NCBI GenBank assembly: GCA_001598975.1 | Contig: BBXU01000561.1 | Span: forward strand, 1-64,000 | DNA length: 64,000 nucleotides | Source of the DNA: Parachlorella kessleri | Lineage: Eukaryota > Chlorophyta > Trebouxiophyceae > Chlorellales > Chlorellaceae | Direction: 5' to 3' | Shown here: piece by piece, positions 19,838-33,300 of the stretch | Layout of the letters: the number at the start of each line of letters is the position of its first letter | How positions within the stretch are numbered: position 1 is the stretch's first letter | Notes under the pieces: model-generated | The model's database searches: none | The model's input: the letters and a program-made list of their open reading frames with translations, nothing else | What the model was told of the DNA's origin: nothing | Program-made: the position numbers and the translations under genes

Positions 19838-22800
19838 CTACTCAATGTCGATAACCTTTGCCAGCTTCTGCAGCCGGTTCAGGAGCAGGTCGCCCTGCTT
19901 GATGGCGCTCTGGTATAGCGCTGTCTTGGCATCAGGCCTGCACACAAACAGGCGCGCTCTGAGTGCCACTGACACACACACCCAAGCCCCTGTAGCATAC
20001 CTTGCACCATTAGTGTGAAAGACGATGCGGCGCGGGGTGGGGTGGGGTGGCGGGCAGCTGTGCCAGGTGTCGATTATGCGAAGCGCTTGGCAGCATGGCC
20101 CGGGCTCCAGTTCTGAGCTTCACAGCTACCCACCTCTGCCAGCCTTACTCGGCCAGAGTTCACACAAGGTACTTGCCGCTGCTGGCCCTGACCCACTTGG
20201 CAGCCTTGTCTTCTGCCGCCCCCATTAGATATGCAAGCGGCACACTATTCGCCCCAAGGATAAGCCGGCGGCCCACCTGTTGGTTGTCGTTGGGGGGTTA
20301 CAAGACCCATTAAGGACAAGACCTGTACCCTTCTTTCAAAATGCCACGTAACACTGTGAAAGGCCCACCTGTTGGTCTGCACCACCCCCGCCACCTTGTC
20401 TATCTTGGCCGGCAGCCGCCCCGCCACGATGAAGTCTGCCAGCTCAGCATCCAAAAAGTCCTGGCCCAGCCCAAAGGTGGCCGCCATGCTGGCCAGCGTC
20501 ACCGACTTGTACGACTCCAGGAACTGGGAGTAGGCCACCGCCCGCACCTCGCGCATGTAGTGGTGGAAGTGGGGGTGCAGGTACCTATCGTGGCGCACCG
20601 CGTCGGACAGGCCCGCCAGCGCCTGCAGCAGGGCGCGGCACAGCAGGCTCAGCGTGATGGCATGGCAGGCGGCAGGCTCAGCGTGCCGTGCTCCACCATG
20701 CAGGGCGCCAGTGACACGCCCAGCGCAGCATGCTGCCCAGCGGGGGCGACTACCGGGCCCCCTTTACATGGTTTGGGTTTACACAAGGCGGGCACGCATG
20801 TCGAGACACCCAGTAAAAGCTGTGCAGGGCGCCACAGCATGCCGCAGCATTACCTCAGGCACAAGCCGCACCTGCCAAGCGTACCAATCATCCGTCCATA
20901 TATATTCTTACTCCTCAGAGGGCCCCTGCCCACCTTCATGAAGTCCCCATACTTGGAGCCGTACAGGGAGTTGAGGAAGGGGCCCAGGTGGGGGATGGAG
21001 TCGATGACAGACAAGATCTCGGGGGAGTCCACCACCTGAAGGGAGGGCACGCTTTGCTGCTGTTGTGGGAAGCCAAGTGACTGACAGAATGAGTGAATGC
21101 ATTGCCGTCTGTCGTATGCCCTAGATGGACGCCCGGGTAGCTACTTCTGCAGGAGCGCTGGGACACACACGGAACCTAGCCACTGATCCTGGCCGTGCCG
21201 CCTGACGCACCTTGACACTAATACCTACAACAGCCGCCCCCCCGGCCTCACCCACACTCGCCCCCCCGGCCTCACCCCAGCTCTGTACCTGGCCGCACCG
21301 CATACACGAGCAACCCTGCCCAACTGTGACTCAATTGAATTGCAGCCAACTGCCACCGCCACCATGGCCAGCACAGTAGCGCAAATGCAGGCGTCCAGCT
21401 AGCCATGTTCATCCCCCCCCTCCCCCACCCACCCACACCACCACCACCACACCACGCACTCACACCCCACCACCACCACCCTCCCAGACACCGCCCCGGG
21501 GTGCTGCCCACCTCGGACTTGAGTGTGTTACGGTCCAGGGCGACCGCCGCCAGCGCGACGGTGTAGAAGATGCACGCCTCGTAGGGGAAGAGCGCGCTGG
21601 CTGTGAAGGTGGCGATGGAGTCCAGCAGCAGCTCAGCGGCGCGGCGGAACTGGCGCACGCTCATCAGGAACACCGCTTCATACACCTGCAGCGGGGTATA
21701 TCCTTCTTGTTGGCCCCACTTGGGGGACTCACGGCAGCATGGTCAGGTGGCGATACGCTGTCAGACTAGACTAGGGGTGGATACGTCTGTGCTGGTATGT
21801 GCGGCCGAATGCTCCCTGGCAGGCGGGCGGGCAGGCTGATGGCAACGATAAAAGGCCAGGGGAGGTGGTGCACGCAGAGCCAAACACCTGGCGCGGCACC
21901 TTTGCCCGGGGCGGGAGGGAGTGGCCCGGCGTTGATGAGAGGAGGGGGCAAGCATGGAGGACCAGTCAGAATGCTGTGGAAAACACTGCATTGTAGGCCT
22001 GACAGGGGGAAGGAGGCGGCATGTACAGGCTGGCAGCAAGGAGGGCAAGCAGGTGAAGGTGAACATAACTTGCAGACCAACGCCTGTGGAGACAGCCTCG
22101 GGCACTCAGACAAGGGGCGAACAAGCGGCTAGCGGGAGCGGGCGGGTTGGGGGTTGGGGTGGGGCTTGTGTGTGAGCAAGGGAATGGCAGGGGTATGTCG
22201 TAGAAACAGATTGGTGTGCGAGGACCCCTTGTCTTGCGCTATTTAGCCAGGGCATGACACTTCTCCAGCACGGGCTTGTTACTACGGGGTGTCCCTCGGT
22301 GGTTCGACGGCACAGCTTTGCACCCCTGTCACCCTGACTGCAGTAGGACAACGAGACCAGGCTGCGCCCAACAGGAGCCCGCCGCCCCATGCGCTGCTCG
22401 CGGCACACATGAAAGTAGGCAACACCCTAGGATGGCGCAAGGCGGGATAGAGCCCATGAAATTTGTCGCCCCACTGTGCCTCAGAAACCTCACTCCCCAG
22501 AGCAGTAGTGGCCTCTGCAGAGCCCACGGCCTGACCACCGCACCAAGGATAGCAAGTCACGAGAGGCATTCACCACTGGCTAGCAAGCCGATGCTTCCAC
22601 GCCTACACTCCTACACCTCTTGTTGTGCCTACTAACCTTCAGCTTGTTTTTCCGCTCCCAGTCGCCGCCTTTGCTGCACAGCTGCCGCGCCTTCTCGATC
22701 CCCGCCTTCACTGCAGGCCAGTCGCCCAGGGCCATATCCAACCTGAACCCAGCATAACACAAAGGAACCTTGCTGCAGCCGCGAGCAATACAGTTGAAAG

Positions 22801-24116
22801 TGGGCGGTCATACAGAAAGCCGCACAGCATGAAGCTAGCAACGAGGGGAGGGCACCAAGGTAAGGACGTCAGCCCTCACAGGTACCCCGCGCCCGCCTGC
22901 ACCTTCCCGTCCGCCGTCACACCTTCGTGCCTGCCAGGCCAGAGAGCAGGCCCTTTTTGAGACCCCCCTTTGCTTTGATGTGCCAAGTTGTACTGCATGG
23001 TCCTGCTGCAGTAAGTATATCCTGACGTGGTCTGTCGGTCAACCCACCGCAGCAAGGCAAACACCAGGTCCATCTTGGGCCCCGCCCCCGCAGTCTTGGC
23101 TTCTGCTGCCTCAAAGGCCTCCTTTGCCCTCGCTCGATCCATGATGGATGCCAAATATTCTGCCTTGGCCACCAGCGCCTCTCTCACATCAATCTCCCCC
23201 AAGTTCTCCTCTGCATAGAGGAAGGGAGCAGATGCCAAAGGACTCTGCCACAAATACCAAGTACCATGCATCTGCTTCCAGGAGTCTCAATCACATTGAC
23301 CAACCTATGGTGGGTGGCCTTTTCATTGAGAAGAATGTATTTGTGAGCAACAACTCGCCACTTGACAAGACCCCAACTCGGTATTCTTTGACACACCCTG
23401 AGCGGCCAGTGCTGCTGGGCTGGCCTCATGGGGTACACAGAGTTGTGAGGAAGCCACCAGCCCACCTGCGTCCTCCACTTTGTCCTCTAGCTCTTGTAGC
23501 CGCTTGGCATTGGCCTCTGCCATACGGTCCAGCTGCGCTTGGTCAACCTCCCACCCCTGCTCTGTGCACACTGCCTCGTACGCAGGCGCCATATCTGCAG
23601 CAGCACGAGTGCGGTGAGGTGTTGCCGCCATCCTTCTCTGAGAAAAGTGGTCGACACCCACAAGCCGTCATCCTTCGGGCGGCGTTGCTTCGCAAGGGGA
23701 GGGGCTCTGCTCAGACACAGCTTGCTTGCGCCTGAGAGTTGGCTGCTGAAACCACCCCTGGCAGCGAGCTCTGCTCTGCCCACTGACGCAGCACCCACCA
23801 AACTGCTGACTGACCCCTCCGTGTCACGTGCACTCCAGCTCTAATACTCAACCTCCTGGGGGGCGCAGGAGTGCCCTGTAATCTGTGCTGGAAGCTCACC
23901 GTGCTGGATCAAGATGTCCAGGATTTCCTGCTTGAGCTTCACCCTGTCAACATCCAGGTCCTGTGTTCTACACTCGAAGCGCTGCAGTGAACCACAGGCC
24001 GAGGCTCAGCAGGCAAGCTTGGGATGGACGTGAGTGATCAACAGCAAAGTCACCTTTTGTGCTAGTACAAGCTTGTAGTCCTGCTGCTCCTGCTCTTCCA
24101 CACCGTTCTGCGCCAT
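19838..24116 (-). CDS. RPN7: 26S proteasome regulatory subunit RPN7 (PSMD6)
   Basis: PCI-domain lid subunit of the 19S regulatory particle, which helps assemble the lid and position the deubiquitinase RPN11. Nine exons in phase: 24116-24054, 23981-23900, 23594-23466, 23210-23048, 22742-22637, 21685-21512, 21035-20934, 20622-20369, 19937-19838; about 390 aa, the usual length. Recognised blocks: [90 protein letters not shown], then the PCI core RDRYLHP-like ([20 protein letters not shown]) and [20 protein letters not shown]. It ends [20 protein letters not shown] as in other RPN7 proteins. Head-to-head with the RSH gene, with only about 110-250 bp between. Confidence 0.95.
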
Positions 24117-24367
24117 GATGGGAGCGACTTGACCAAAGCGATCAAGAGTAGTTCGGGACGGTCTACAGCTAGGTTGTGCAAAAGAGATCAGCTTGATGGA
24201 TCTCAACTAGAAAGAGGTGTTAATAGAGAATGCCAAGGTATAACGAGTTTGAGGAGCAGGACAGTTCGGCAGGACATCCATCCTCGGCGAAGGTCAATCT
24301 TTGCTCCCTGGCTCGTCTATTTGCGAGACATTCTGAAACACATTCTTGGGTGACTGTTAAATGGGAT
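24117..24367. promoter_or_regulatory. short head-to-head promoter, RPN7 / RSH fusion gene
   Basis: At most 251 bp separate the RPN7 ATG from the preferred RSH ATG at 24368 (113 bp if the ATG at 24230 is used). In-frame stops lie just before 24230. Confidence 0.5.
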
Positions 24368-27300
24368 ATGGAACCATCAGGAGTCCGAGCAGCTACGAGT
24401 GGAACCACACCATGCTTGCTCCTTAGAGCACAGGGCCTTGTTCCCAGACGCACATTCCTATCAAGAAGTACTCGTTGGTTTACAAAAGGCGAGCCAGTCC
24501 TTGTGCGATCCCCTGCAACACAGCTTCACCGAAGTCGGGCACCCCATCACGGCTGCCACAGCACCGCTCCCCAAGGCCTTGGTCTATGCGAGGGAGCCAA
24601 TGCAACGTCGGGAGCGCAGGTATGCGTATCTTGGGGGGCTCCCTACGACCGACAGGTCGCCCATTGGGTTCTGTGGCCTGTGTGGTAGGGCCGGGGCGTA
24701 ACCTCAGGTCGGCCGCATGAAATTGCAGGTGGCTGCCACGGCTCTTCAGGAGACAGATGAAGCCCAATCCGCAGCTCTGTCAGCTGCAAGGCAACTGAGC
24801 CTACAGGCCCGCCCGCCGGAGCAGCTGCAGCAGGCCTCCCAGACTGTGGTGGCCCTTGCGGCAGCCTGGGACCAGCTTGCTCCGCGGCTACCGCTGCAGG
24901 TCGGGAGCAGCGGCGGCTCCGAGGTTATCCTGAATGCACTCAAGCTTGCCTTGGCAGTTGAGCTGTATGTTGCCCCCGCGGCCGGCTTGGTGCCGGCGGC
25001 AACTGCGTCTGACCGGGGCACTAGCACCAGGAGCTATTGGCAGCAGCAAGCCCACCCCTCCAAGGCAGCCTCCCCTGCGGCTCGCGGTCTGGGTGTAGCA
25101 CTGCGGTTAGCAGACCTTGCCTCAAGTGGGCTTCCGCTCGATGCTGAAGCTATTGCAGCTGGCTTGCTGGCAGAAGCTCTGTGCCAGACTGTACACTACC
25201 AGCAGCAGAGCCCTGTTTTGGGATCAGGCTTTGGAGCGGCCCACAGCGCGCACAGCCTGCAGCTGATACAGCAGCGAGTGGGGCCTGGGGTGGCTCAGCT
25301 TGTGCATGACGTTTTGCGAGTGAGGGCGCTGCCGACGAGGGTGGATCTTTATGATGACGAGGCCGCCAGGTAAGCATGCCCGTTGCTGTAGGGGGTTACG
25401 TGTACAAAACCATAGCGACGGACATGTGTTGCCTGCAGCCTTAAATCAATGGCTCGGGCGGATGTAGAACAAGACACGATGACGGCATGAGTGTTGGTTG
25501 ATACCTTGTCGCCTTTGTCCCGTTGTAACAGTGAAGGTTGGATTCCTGGAAGGCTTGGTGGCCGTGGCATTGATCAGCAGCTACGTTGCATAGTGGGTGG
25601 TTGTTGTCGGTGGGTGTCCAGGTGTGTTTAGGTGCCAAGCAGAGACAGGTGCTGGCCCCCCGCTATATCGCCCTGCCCGGCGGTCAGCAGCCACAATATG
25701 CCTGTATATTTATCGGCATTCCTCATTGCCTCTGCCTCGCAACTCAATGCAGTGCATTGCGGGAGCTCTGCCTTGCCTTTTATGACGAGCGGGCGACCGC
25801 GGTGGAGATAGTTTGCCGGCTGGAGGGCCTGGCCTGCTTAGCTGCTAGTACGGGGGAGGGCGCTGGCACGCCACGCTACGAGCGTCAGGTTGCGGCGCTG
25901 GAGGCGCTGCAGATATATGTACCCCTGGCCCATGCGTTGGGTATGGGGAGGCTCACGGCTGAGCTGGAGGATGCTTGCTTTCAGGTGGGCTGGTTGCTGC
26001 TTTCCACCGCAAGTAGGTTGCTGCTGCTGCTTTGGAGGTGCATGGAAGGGACTGCGGGCCTATGGCACCTGCGAGAGGTGACACGGGCGGGGTCCCAGGG
26101 TTAACCAAGTTGAAATGAATAGTTGAAAACGCGGTACTCACCACCAAAACATGGTGACTTTATGAGCATTAGGCCCCAGCTTCTTAGGTGGGCACCCTGC
26201 TAGGTGATCCCAAACTGACAGGGGGATCGTGTTTGATCTGCTGCTATGGGTAACTCTATGCCTTGCCAATCCCTGTACATTCATGTGTTGCAGCTGCTGT
26301 TTCCCGAGACCTATACGCGGACTGCGGCTTGGCTGCGGCATGAGAGTACACTCAGCCAGGAGACCCTAGAGTGCTGCCAAGAGTCAGTGCGTGCAGCGGT
26401 GCTGGGCCACCCCCGCTTTCACCTGCTCGCCGCGGGCGTTCAGGTGTGATTGGGTGTAAGAGCAACTCATCAGGGTCGATGTAGCTGGTCGCACTGGCAG
26501 TGCATAGGGGTTCGCAAAGGGGATATAAGTGGGCATGTGGTTTGGCATTCGGCATATGGCATGCGCTGAATTGTGGAGCCATGGAGCCGCAAGTTTTCGT
26601 GATAGCTAGTGATACCCTTGCATTATATGATAGCTAGTGATACTCTGTTTCGGTGCCAAGTCCGAACTGCAAGTGATACGGCATATCAGGGCAGTTTGCA
26701 CGGGCGTTTGTGTCCAGAGTGCTTACAGTGCACCCCCTGTCAACAGGCTGGTATTCCTGGCAAATATGTGCGGGCCCCCTGATCTGTCATTCAGGTCTAT
26801 GGCCGCACCAAGTCTCTTTTCTCCACGCTGAAGAAGCTGCTGCGGCTGGGGGAGACGGCCCGTGGTGGTCGCACCCGCGCTGAGATTTATGACCTCATTG
26901 GTCTTCGCGTCGTGGTGCAGCCCCGGCGCGATTTGCCGCCTACAGAGGCTGAGGAGGCGGCGGCACAGGTGGGAATTGCAAGTGCTGGGAGCCCACTTTG
27001 AAAATTCAAAAGCAAGTTGTTGGTAAAGGAGGTAGGTTGTCTTGCTGTCAGCAGAGCCTGAGGGCGAGTTTCCTTTGCGTGCCTAATTGTATGTGTGGTC
27101 GACCCACTCACAGTCAACTTTCTTGAACTGTGCAGGCATGCTACATAGTGCGTGGGGTTGTGGAATCCCTGTGGGAGGTAGTCCCAGGCCGCTACAAGGA
27201 CTACATCGCAGGTGAGGGTGTCTGGCCGTCAGTTGTTGATCTTTCCACATTGTGGGCCAAGCGGCAGGTTGGGAACCCCCCTGTAGCCTCTGCCCTGGAC

Positions 27301-30300
27301 AAGTAAAGGTTTTAGCCTGAGGTGTTCTTCTCAAATGATGGCTTTTCATCATCTTGCTGCTTGGTGCAGCGCCCAAGGCTAATGGGTACCAGAGTCTCCA
27401 TAGCACAGTGCGTGTTGATCCGCACACCCTGAGCGGCGGCCGGGAGGGGAGTGTAACTGTAGAGAGCCCAGCTGTGTCTGGGTGCAATCTGGAGCTGCAG
27501 ATACGAACTCAAGGTGGGCGGGTGCTTTCCACCTACAGGCCTGCGCAAATGGCTTGTTCTTCTCTGGGCTGGCCGGCCTACACGCATAATCTTACAGGCC
27601 TGCAGGCACAAACATATGTGGGGCCAAGGACATTGTGCTCCTGGCAGTCCCCCTTACTTTGATTTGAACCTGCGCATGCGTTTGCGGCATGTATGGGTGG
27701 TTGCGGTGGAAGGTGTCGTGAAGAAGTTCAGCCCACTATTGGTAGTCCGCATTCCGTAGTAAAACCATAACACTATGTTCCGTAAAACCAAAACACTCCG
27801 TTGATGAGCAATCCTTTGCACGGCCCGCCTGCAGCCATGCATGAGCGTGCTGAGGTTGGCGCCGCAGCCCACGCCGCATACAAGGGGGGCCTCGCGCCCG
27901 CTCAAGTGCGCCAGCTGCGCGCCTGGACTGACGCGCGGCGGCTGGTGGCAGCGGCCGCCCCCTCTTCCTCTGCCGCATCGCAACAGCAGCAGCAGGGGCA
28001 GGGCCCCCCAGCCAGCACAGCGGCAGAGGTCTTGTTTCAGCACCTGGACCGCAACGGAGACGGGCGGTTGAGCCTGGCGGAGCTTCGGCACGCGCTGCGA
28101 GAGCTGGGGGTGGCCGGAGAAAGTGCTGCTGAGGGGGCGGTTGGCGAAGCTGCTCTGGAGGTCATGGCTTTGGTGGATACGGATGCGAGTGGCACCATCG
28201 ACCTTGCGGAGTTCCAGGCCTTTTATCAAAAGGTACGTATCACAAGGTGTTGTCCCCTGCTGTTGATATGCCATCTGGGTGCTTGTGATCGAGGCAGACA
28301 AGCTATTCGGAGCAGAAGCACGTGTGTGAGTTACATCGGGCCTCGGCTGTGCCTGCTATGATTTCCTAGGTATTTACCAGCTTGCTGGGGTGCTAGGAAG
28401 GCTGATTGGTGTTTGTTCAAGTTGCTTGAGGTTAATAATGCTCTAGAGATGTATACTGCAGGCTGGTCTACTGCGAGCCATCTCCGAGGTGGATCAAGAG
28501 ACAGCCGAGCAGGTGGAGCAGCGGGTGGTGCACCCTCCCCCAGGGTTGTCAGGCGTGCCTAGCGGGGCCACAGCCAGCAGCAGCGCCAGCGGCAGCAGCG
28601 CGGGTGCGGCCCGTACGTCTGGCGGCAGCGGCGCCAGCGCCCCTCTCGGCACAACAGCGGCAGCGACAGCGGGTCATGCAACAGCCCACCGCCAGGGCCC
28701 TGCCATGATGAGCAGCATGGTGCTTAGGGGGCTGAGGGCCGCGTCTCCTTGGGGAACAGCTGCTCGTAAGGGGCTCTTACAATGGGCGGCCCACAATGCC
28801 GGGCGTAATTCATCCAGCGCCATGCATGTAAATGGCGCCGGGGGGGGAAGCGGTACGAGCGGGGCGGGGGGTTCCCCCAGCAAGGCAAGGCTGGTTGGCG
28901 CGGCTGCTCGGCAGGAGGTGCTGCAGTCGGCTTCCTCGTTTGAGGATGAGTGGGAGGAGGAGGCATTTACAGAGCTGGAAGAGGTACAGCCGGGCATCAT
29001 TGCCATCAATGGCAGGGTGCAAGCCAAGCAGGAGTTGCGCAACAGCAGCAGCAGCAGCAGCAGCTCAAAACCGCGCTCGCCGGGGGACCACTCGCAAGCG
29101 CCGCAGCAGCAATACAGCGGTAGTGCGTCACCGCCGGCAGTGGAGCTTGCTGCAGGTCATAGCAGTGGCGGCAGCAGCCATAGCGACAGTGCCCCTGAGG
29201 GAGCACATGTTAGGTCCTCTGAGGCACCTGCAATTCCCCCTGAAGCAGCCAGGGCGGGCCCCACTCTGACCAGCAATGGTAGCAGCAATGGCGGCGGCGG
29301 CGCAGGTGGTGCCATCCCCCCGGGGCCACGCATAGCTAGGGCCTTGACAGCAGCAGCGCGCCCTGTGACGCGCGTGTGGCATGAGAATCGGACGCTGCCA
29401 ATGGGGGCGGTGTGGCGGCTGGTGCCTGCCCCCGGCAACCAGCACCCCATCTGCGGGCCGGTGGGCCAGCAGCTGCGAGCCATCAAGCTGCCGCGGCTAG
29501 GACCGTGCATTGTGGGCGCAGGTGGGGCGCTTTGCTGCTTGCTGGAATGCGCTCTTGAACCAGGGCACGCTGTTCTGGGGGTGCCTTGGCTACTAGTTGC
29601 TGAAGTAGCTGGGCATAATGTGAATGTATGCCAAAACGCCGGGCTGGAGTGCTCTCACTTCAAGCCTGCATGGTGCCCCAGGGTTTGCCAATGCCGCTGC
29701 TTGCACTGCCATGCAGTGCGTGACCGTGATTGCGATGTGGTGCTAGATGTGCCCATCGTGTCCGGCCGGCACGCCAGGCTGTGGGTGGAGCGGCGGGAGG
29801 ACCACAACACCTCCCGGCTCTTTGTAACGGATGTGGGCTCCACCAATGGCACCTGGGTTAACAGGTGGGTTTACCTGCTGCATGGTGGCTTGACGCTTCT
29901 TGAGGTGGTGCTGGCCGCTGTGACTGCAGGCTTGTTGTGTTGAGCAGGTCGCAGCTTCCTTTCAGTGGATGCTGCTGGGGGTTTGACATGGTACACATGT
30001 GTAGTGAAGCTTGGCCTGGTGGCTGGAGTCTAGTGGGGCGAGGCAAATACGCAAGTAAGTGATGATGCGAATTTGCTGGCCTTTATTGTAGTCCCTCTGG
30101 GTATTGTAGCTTAGGCTTTGGGATGTGGTGGCGCCTGTTGCAGATATCGCATCAAGCCGTGGCAAGATGTGCCACTGTACCCTGGCGACCTGGTGCACTT
30201 TGCTCAGCCAGATATTGGCTTCATTGTGCGCGTTGACGCGGGCGCCGCTGCTGGCGCTGCGGAGTCAGACCCCTTGATGGCCAGTAGCAGCAGCACACAC

Positions 30301-33300
30301 AGCAGCAGCTCTGGCGCAGCTGCGTGGCCGCATCCGCCCCAGCCTCAGGACCAGGAGGGTGGCGCATCGTCGCCGTCCTTGCAGGAGACCTGGCCTGGAC
30401 TCCCAGGCGCAGTTCGCGCTGCGCTGGAGGCGGCCTCCGCATTGGAGGCTGCTGCGGCAGCGGGCGGCGTGTTCCCGGCCCCAGCGGATGGGCTGGGTAC
30501 AGCGGAAGGGGTGGCAGAGAAGGCCAGGGGGTTGATGACGGCCAAGGAGTACATCCCGGCTCGGATGCTGCTGCTGGGGGAGGTCATGCGGCATCCCATG
30601 AATGGCGGTAAGTGGGTCTTGCAGTTCAATTGCTGGACTGGTTGTGCGTTGATGGGCTGGTGCGGCCTCGTACCATGCGGCGGTGCAGGATAGTCCGATG
30701 CCTGGGTTCGCCTGGTGTTAAGCGGGAGGCTGGGACGGCGCGTGTTGAAAGGCTGGGTGGTGTTGGCGCTTCTCCAGCTGAGTCTGAGGTGGTGTCCCCT
30801 GAGTTAGAGATGCTGGGGTGACAGAGAAGGCATGACTCACTTAACTGGCAAATGGGGCCAGGGCTGCTGAAGGTAGTGAACATCACTGGGGGACTGCTGG
30901 GTTTGTAGACCATGAGGTACAGCTAGCAGTTTTCTCAGTCAGAGCCACTGATATTGCTGCTCCCTGCCCGCAGGCTTATGGTCCCAGCTAGCCAACCTGG
31001 AGAGCAACCTGGCCAAGCACGCCTCACCAGAGTCCCCCGCGGCGGGGCCGCCCTGCCACGGCACCGCTCGCGCATTTTTCGCCGCGGCGGCTGCTTGCTT
31101 TGAGGTGCAGGGCTGGGAGAGGGACCCGCAGGCGCTGCAGGGCCTGGTCCGCAGCTTGGCGGGATGGGCTTCTAGGGAGTTTTCGCTGGGGAACGACCGG
31201 GCCGGCAGGGGCCTGTTTTACCTGGTAAGCTCCCCAGCCTGAGGGTCGGGCGTTGGTGGCAGCGTACAAGGGCCGGGCAGCCTTTGCCATTTCTCTGTGG
31301 GAGGGGCGGCACCAGACTCAGAAGGGTGCACTCAAGCGCTTGCTGCAGTTGCTTGCTGCGGTGGTGGGTGTGACACTCATCTAGGGTGGTAGCTGGCCTG
31401 CTGCTGAAATATATTAGGGAAGCTGTATGCTCCTTGATTGCAATGGGCGCGTGTGTGGGCCATGTTCTGGTCTGGTAATCACGGCAGCTGGCAGTGAGTG
31501 GGAGTCGGCAGCAGGCCTTGTTGCTTGAGGGTTGCTTATGTACATGGTTGAGTGTTTCTGTCAGCCACTCCCGTCTTACCTGCTCTCAATGCTCCACGCA
31601 AGCGGGAGGGCGGTTTCGATGATTGAAATACACTCCAGCGGCCTCCACTACTCCCTACAATGTCCATCTACTCCCTGTCCGACCACTCCCTGTCCAGTCC
31701 TTTGCAGGCACTGTCGCGAGCCGAGCAGAGCCCCGTTGCTGAGGAGGCCGGCCTGGAGCTGCCGCGCGTGCTGGTCAGCTTTGCGCAGAAGGAGTGGAAG
31801 TCGGGCGACGCGGCGCGCGCGGCCCAGCTTGCACGCAGGGCCCTCGCGCTGGAGCCGGCCAACCACATTGCTCTGTCGCTACTGGGCAACATCAAGGCTG
31901 CCGCAGGGCAGGTGGGCTTGGGCGGCGGGTTCAGGGCGGAGAACAGAGGCTGCCGGGTGGCAGCAGGCGAGGGCTGTTGGGTCAGTGGGTGATGGTAGTA
32001 CTGTACCAGCCGGGCACCGTGTAAGGCAGCGCGGCAGCAGGTGCGGCTTGAACTGCCAGGGGACTTGGGTGACAAAGGTTGTTCCCGCTTGCTCACTAAG
32101 GCTTGCGGAAGGGGGGAGGGGGGGGGGGGTGCTGGGCAGCAGTACTCTATCAAAGCGGTTTATACCAGGGAGGTTGGTGATGAGGGAGACAGGCCTGTAG
32201 TGCAAGTGAAGAGGCGGCGGCTTGCTGAGCATAGCTGGCGCGCAAGCTGGACCTGCTCTAGGCGGGTGTGGATTTCCTAAAATGACAAAGGTTGGGGGAA
32301 TGGAAGGCATCGGAGGTCCCTTGTTGTTGTTGTTGAGGGGTAGGAATGCATACCCCTGTGGCAATCACCGTCCACACGACGAGTGTTCAATGTCTGGTGT
32401 TATACTGCGTCGCAGGTTGGGTCGGCACGGAGGCTGTACCGGAAGGCAGCAGCCTCACAGCCGGGCCACGTGGCAACGCTGCAGAGCTGGGGGCGGTTGG
32501 AGGCGAAGGCTGGGGACCTACCGCGCGCTAGAGAGCTCTTCCAAGAGGCGATAGAGCTGGAGCCGGGCAATACCTTTGTGTTGCAGGTGGGTAGTCAGTG
32601 GGCGTCCGGCTGCCCGGCATGTTGTACAGCAGGGCCCTGAGCTAGGAGGGAGGCTCTGCCGCGGCCCCCGCGGCCGGTGCTCATTATTGGCGGCGGCGGC
32701 GGCGGCAGCTGTGCCTGGCTCCCAATGCCCTGGGGTGGGCTGCAATGCTGAGCATGCGCTCAGGACAGGCTCTTTGTGCAATGCGTCCCACTTTCCCAGC
32801 CTTGCCCGGGGCACCCCACCGACTGGCCAGCCAAGCTTGTTGCGAGAAGCCTTATTGCCGACCGGCTGACTGCCCTCCTGGCTCCCTACCTCGCTCTTTG
32901 CAGGCATGGGCAGTGGCCGAGGCGCGGAGCGGAAATGCCCAGGAGGCTCGGTCCCTCTTTCAGCGCTGCCTGGAGGTTGACCCCGGCAATGCGCACGCCT
33001 GGCATGCCTGGGCCAAGCTGGAGGAGGAGGCGGGGGATGTGGCGAGAGCACGGGAGCTGTACCGGGAGGTGCTGAAGCTGAGGCCACACAAGTGAGGGGG
33101 TGTTGTGTGTTGGAAGGACCAGCGGCGGGGGGGTTTTGTAATCACTAGGAGCTGGATAGACGGCCACTGAAGCCCAGGCGACACAGGCCAGTACCATCGA
33201 GGGAGGGGGTCATGGCACGCAAGCCAGGCAGCAGTACCAGCGCGTCCTGGAGAAGTACCAGCTACCGAGAACTCCCAAGCGCAGGCGCTGCGGGGGCCGT

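Noticed and set aside
21408..21485. Possible structured element in C/A-rich tract of RPN7 intron 6
   Set aside because: Simple CCCACC and CACCAC repeats next to the acceptor; a plain polypyrimidine-type microsatellite.
28674..29510. Long minus-strand frames opposite the RSH linker
   Set aside because: They mirror the Ser/Gly/Ala-rich codons of the plus-strand exon and contain Cys or Ala runs typical of shadow frames.
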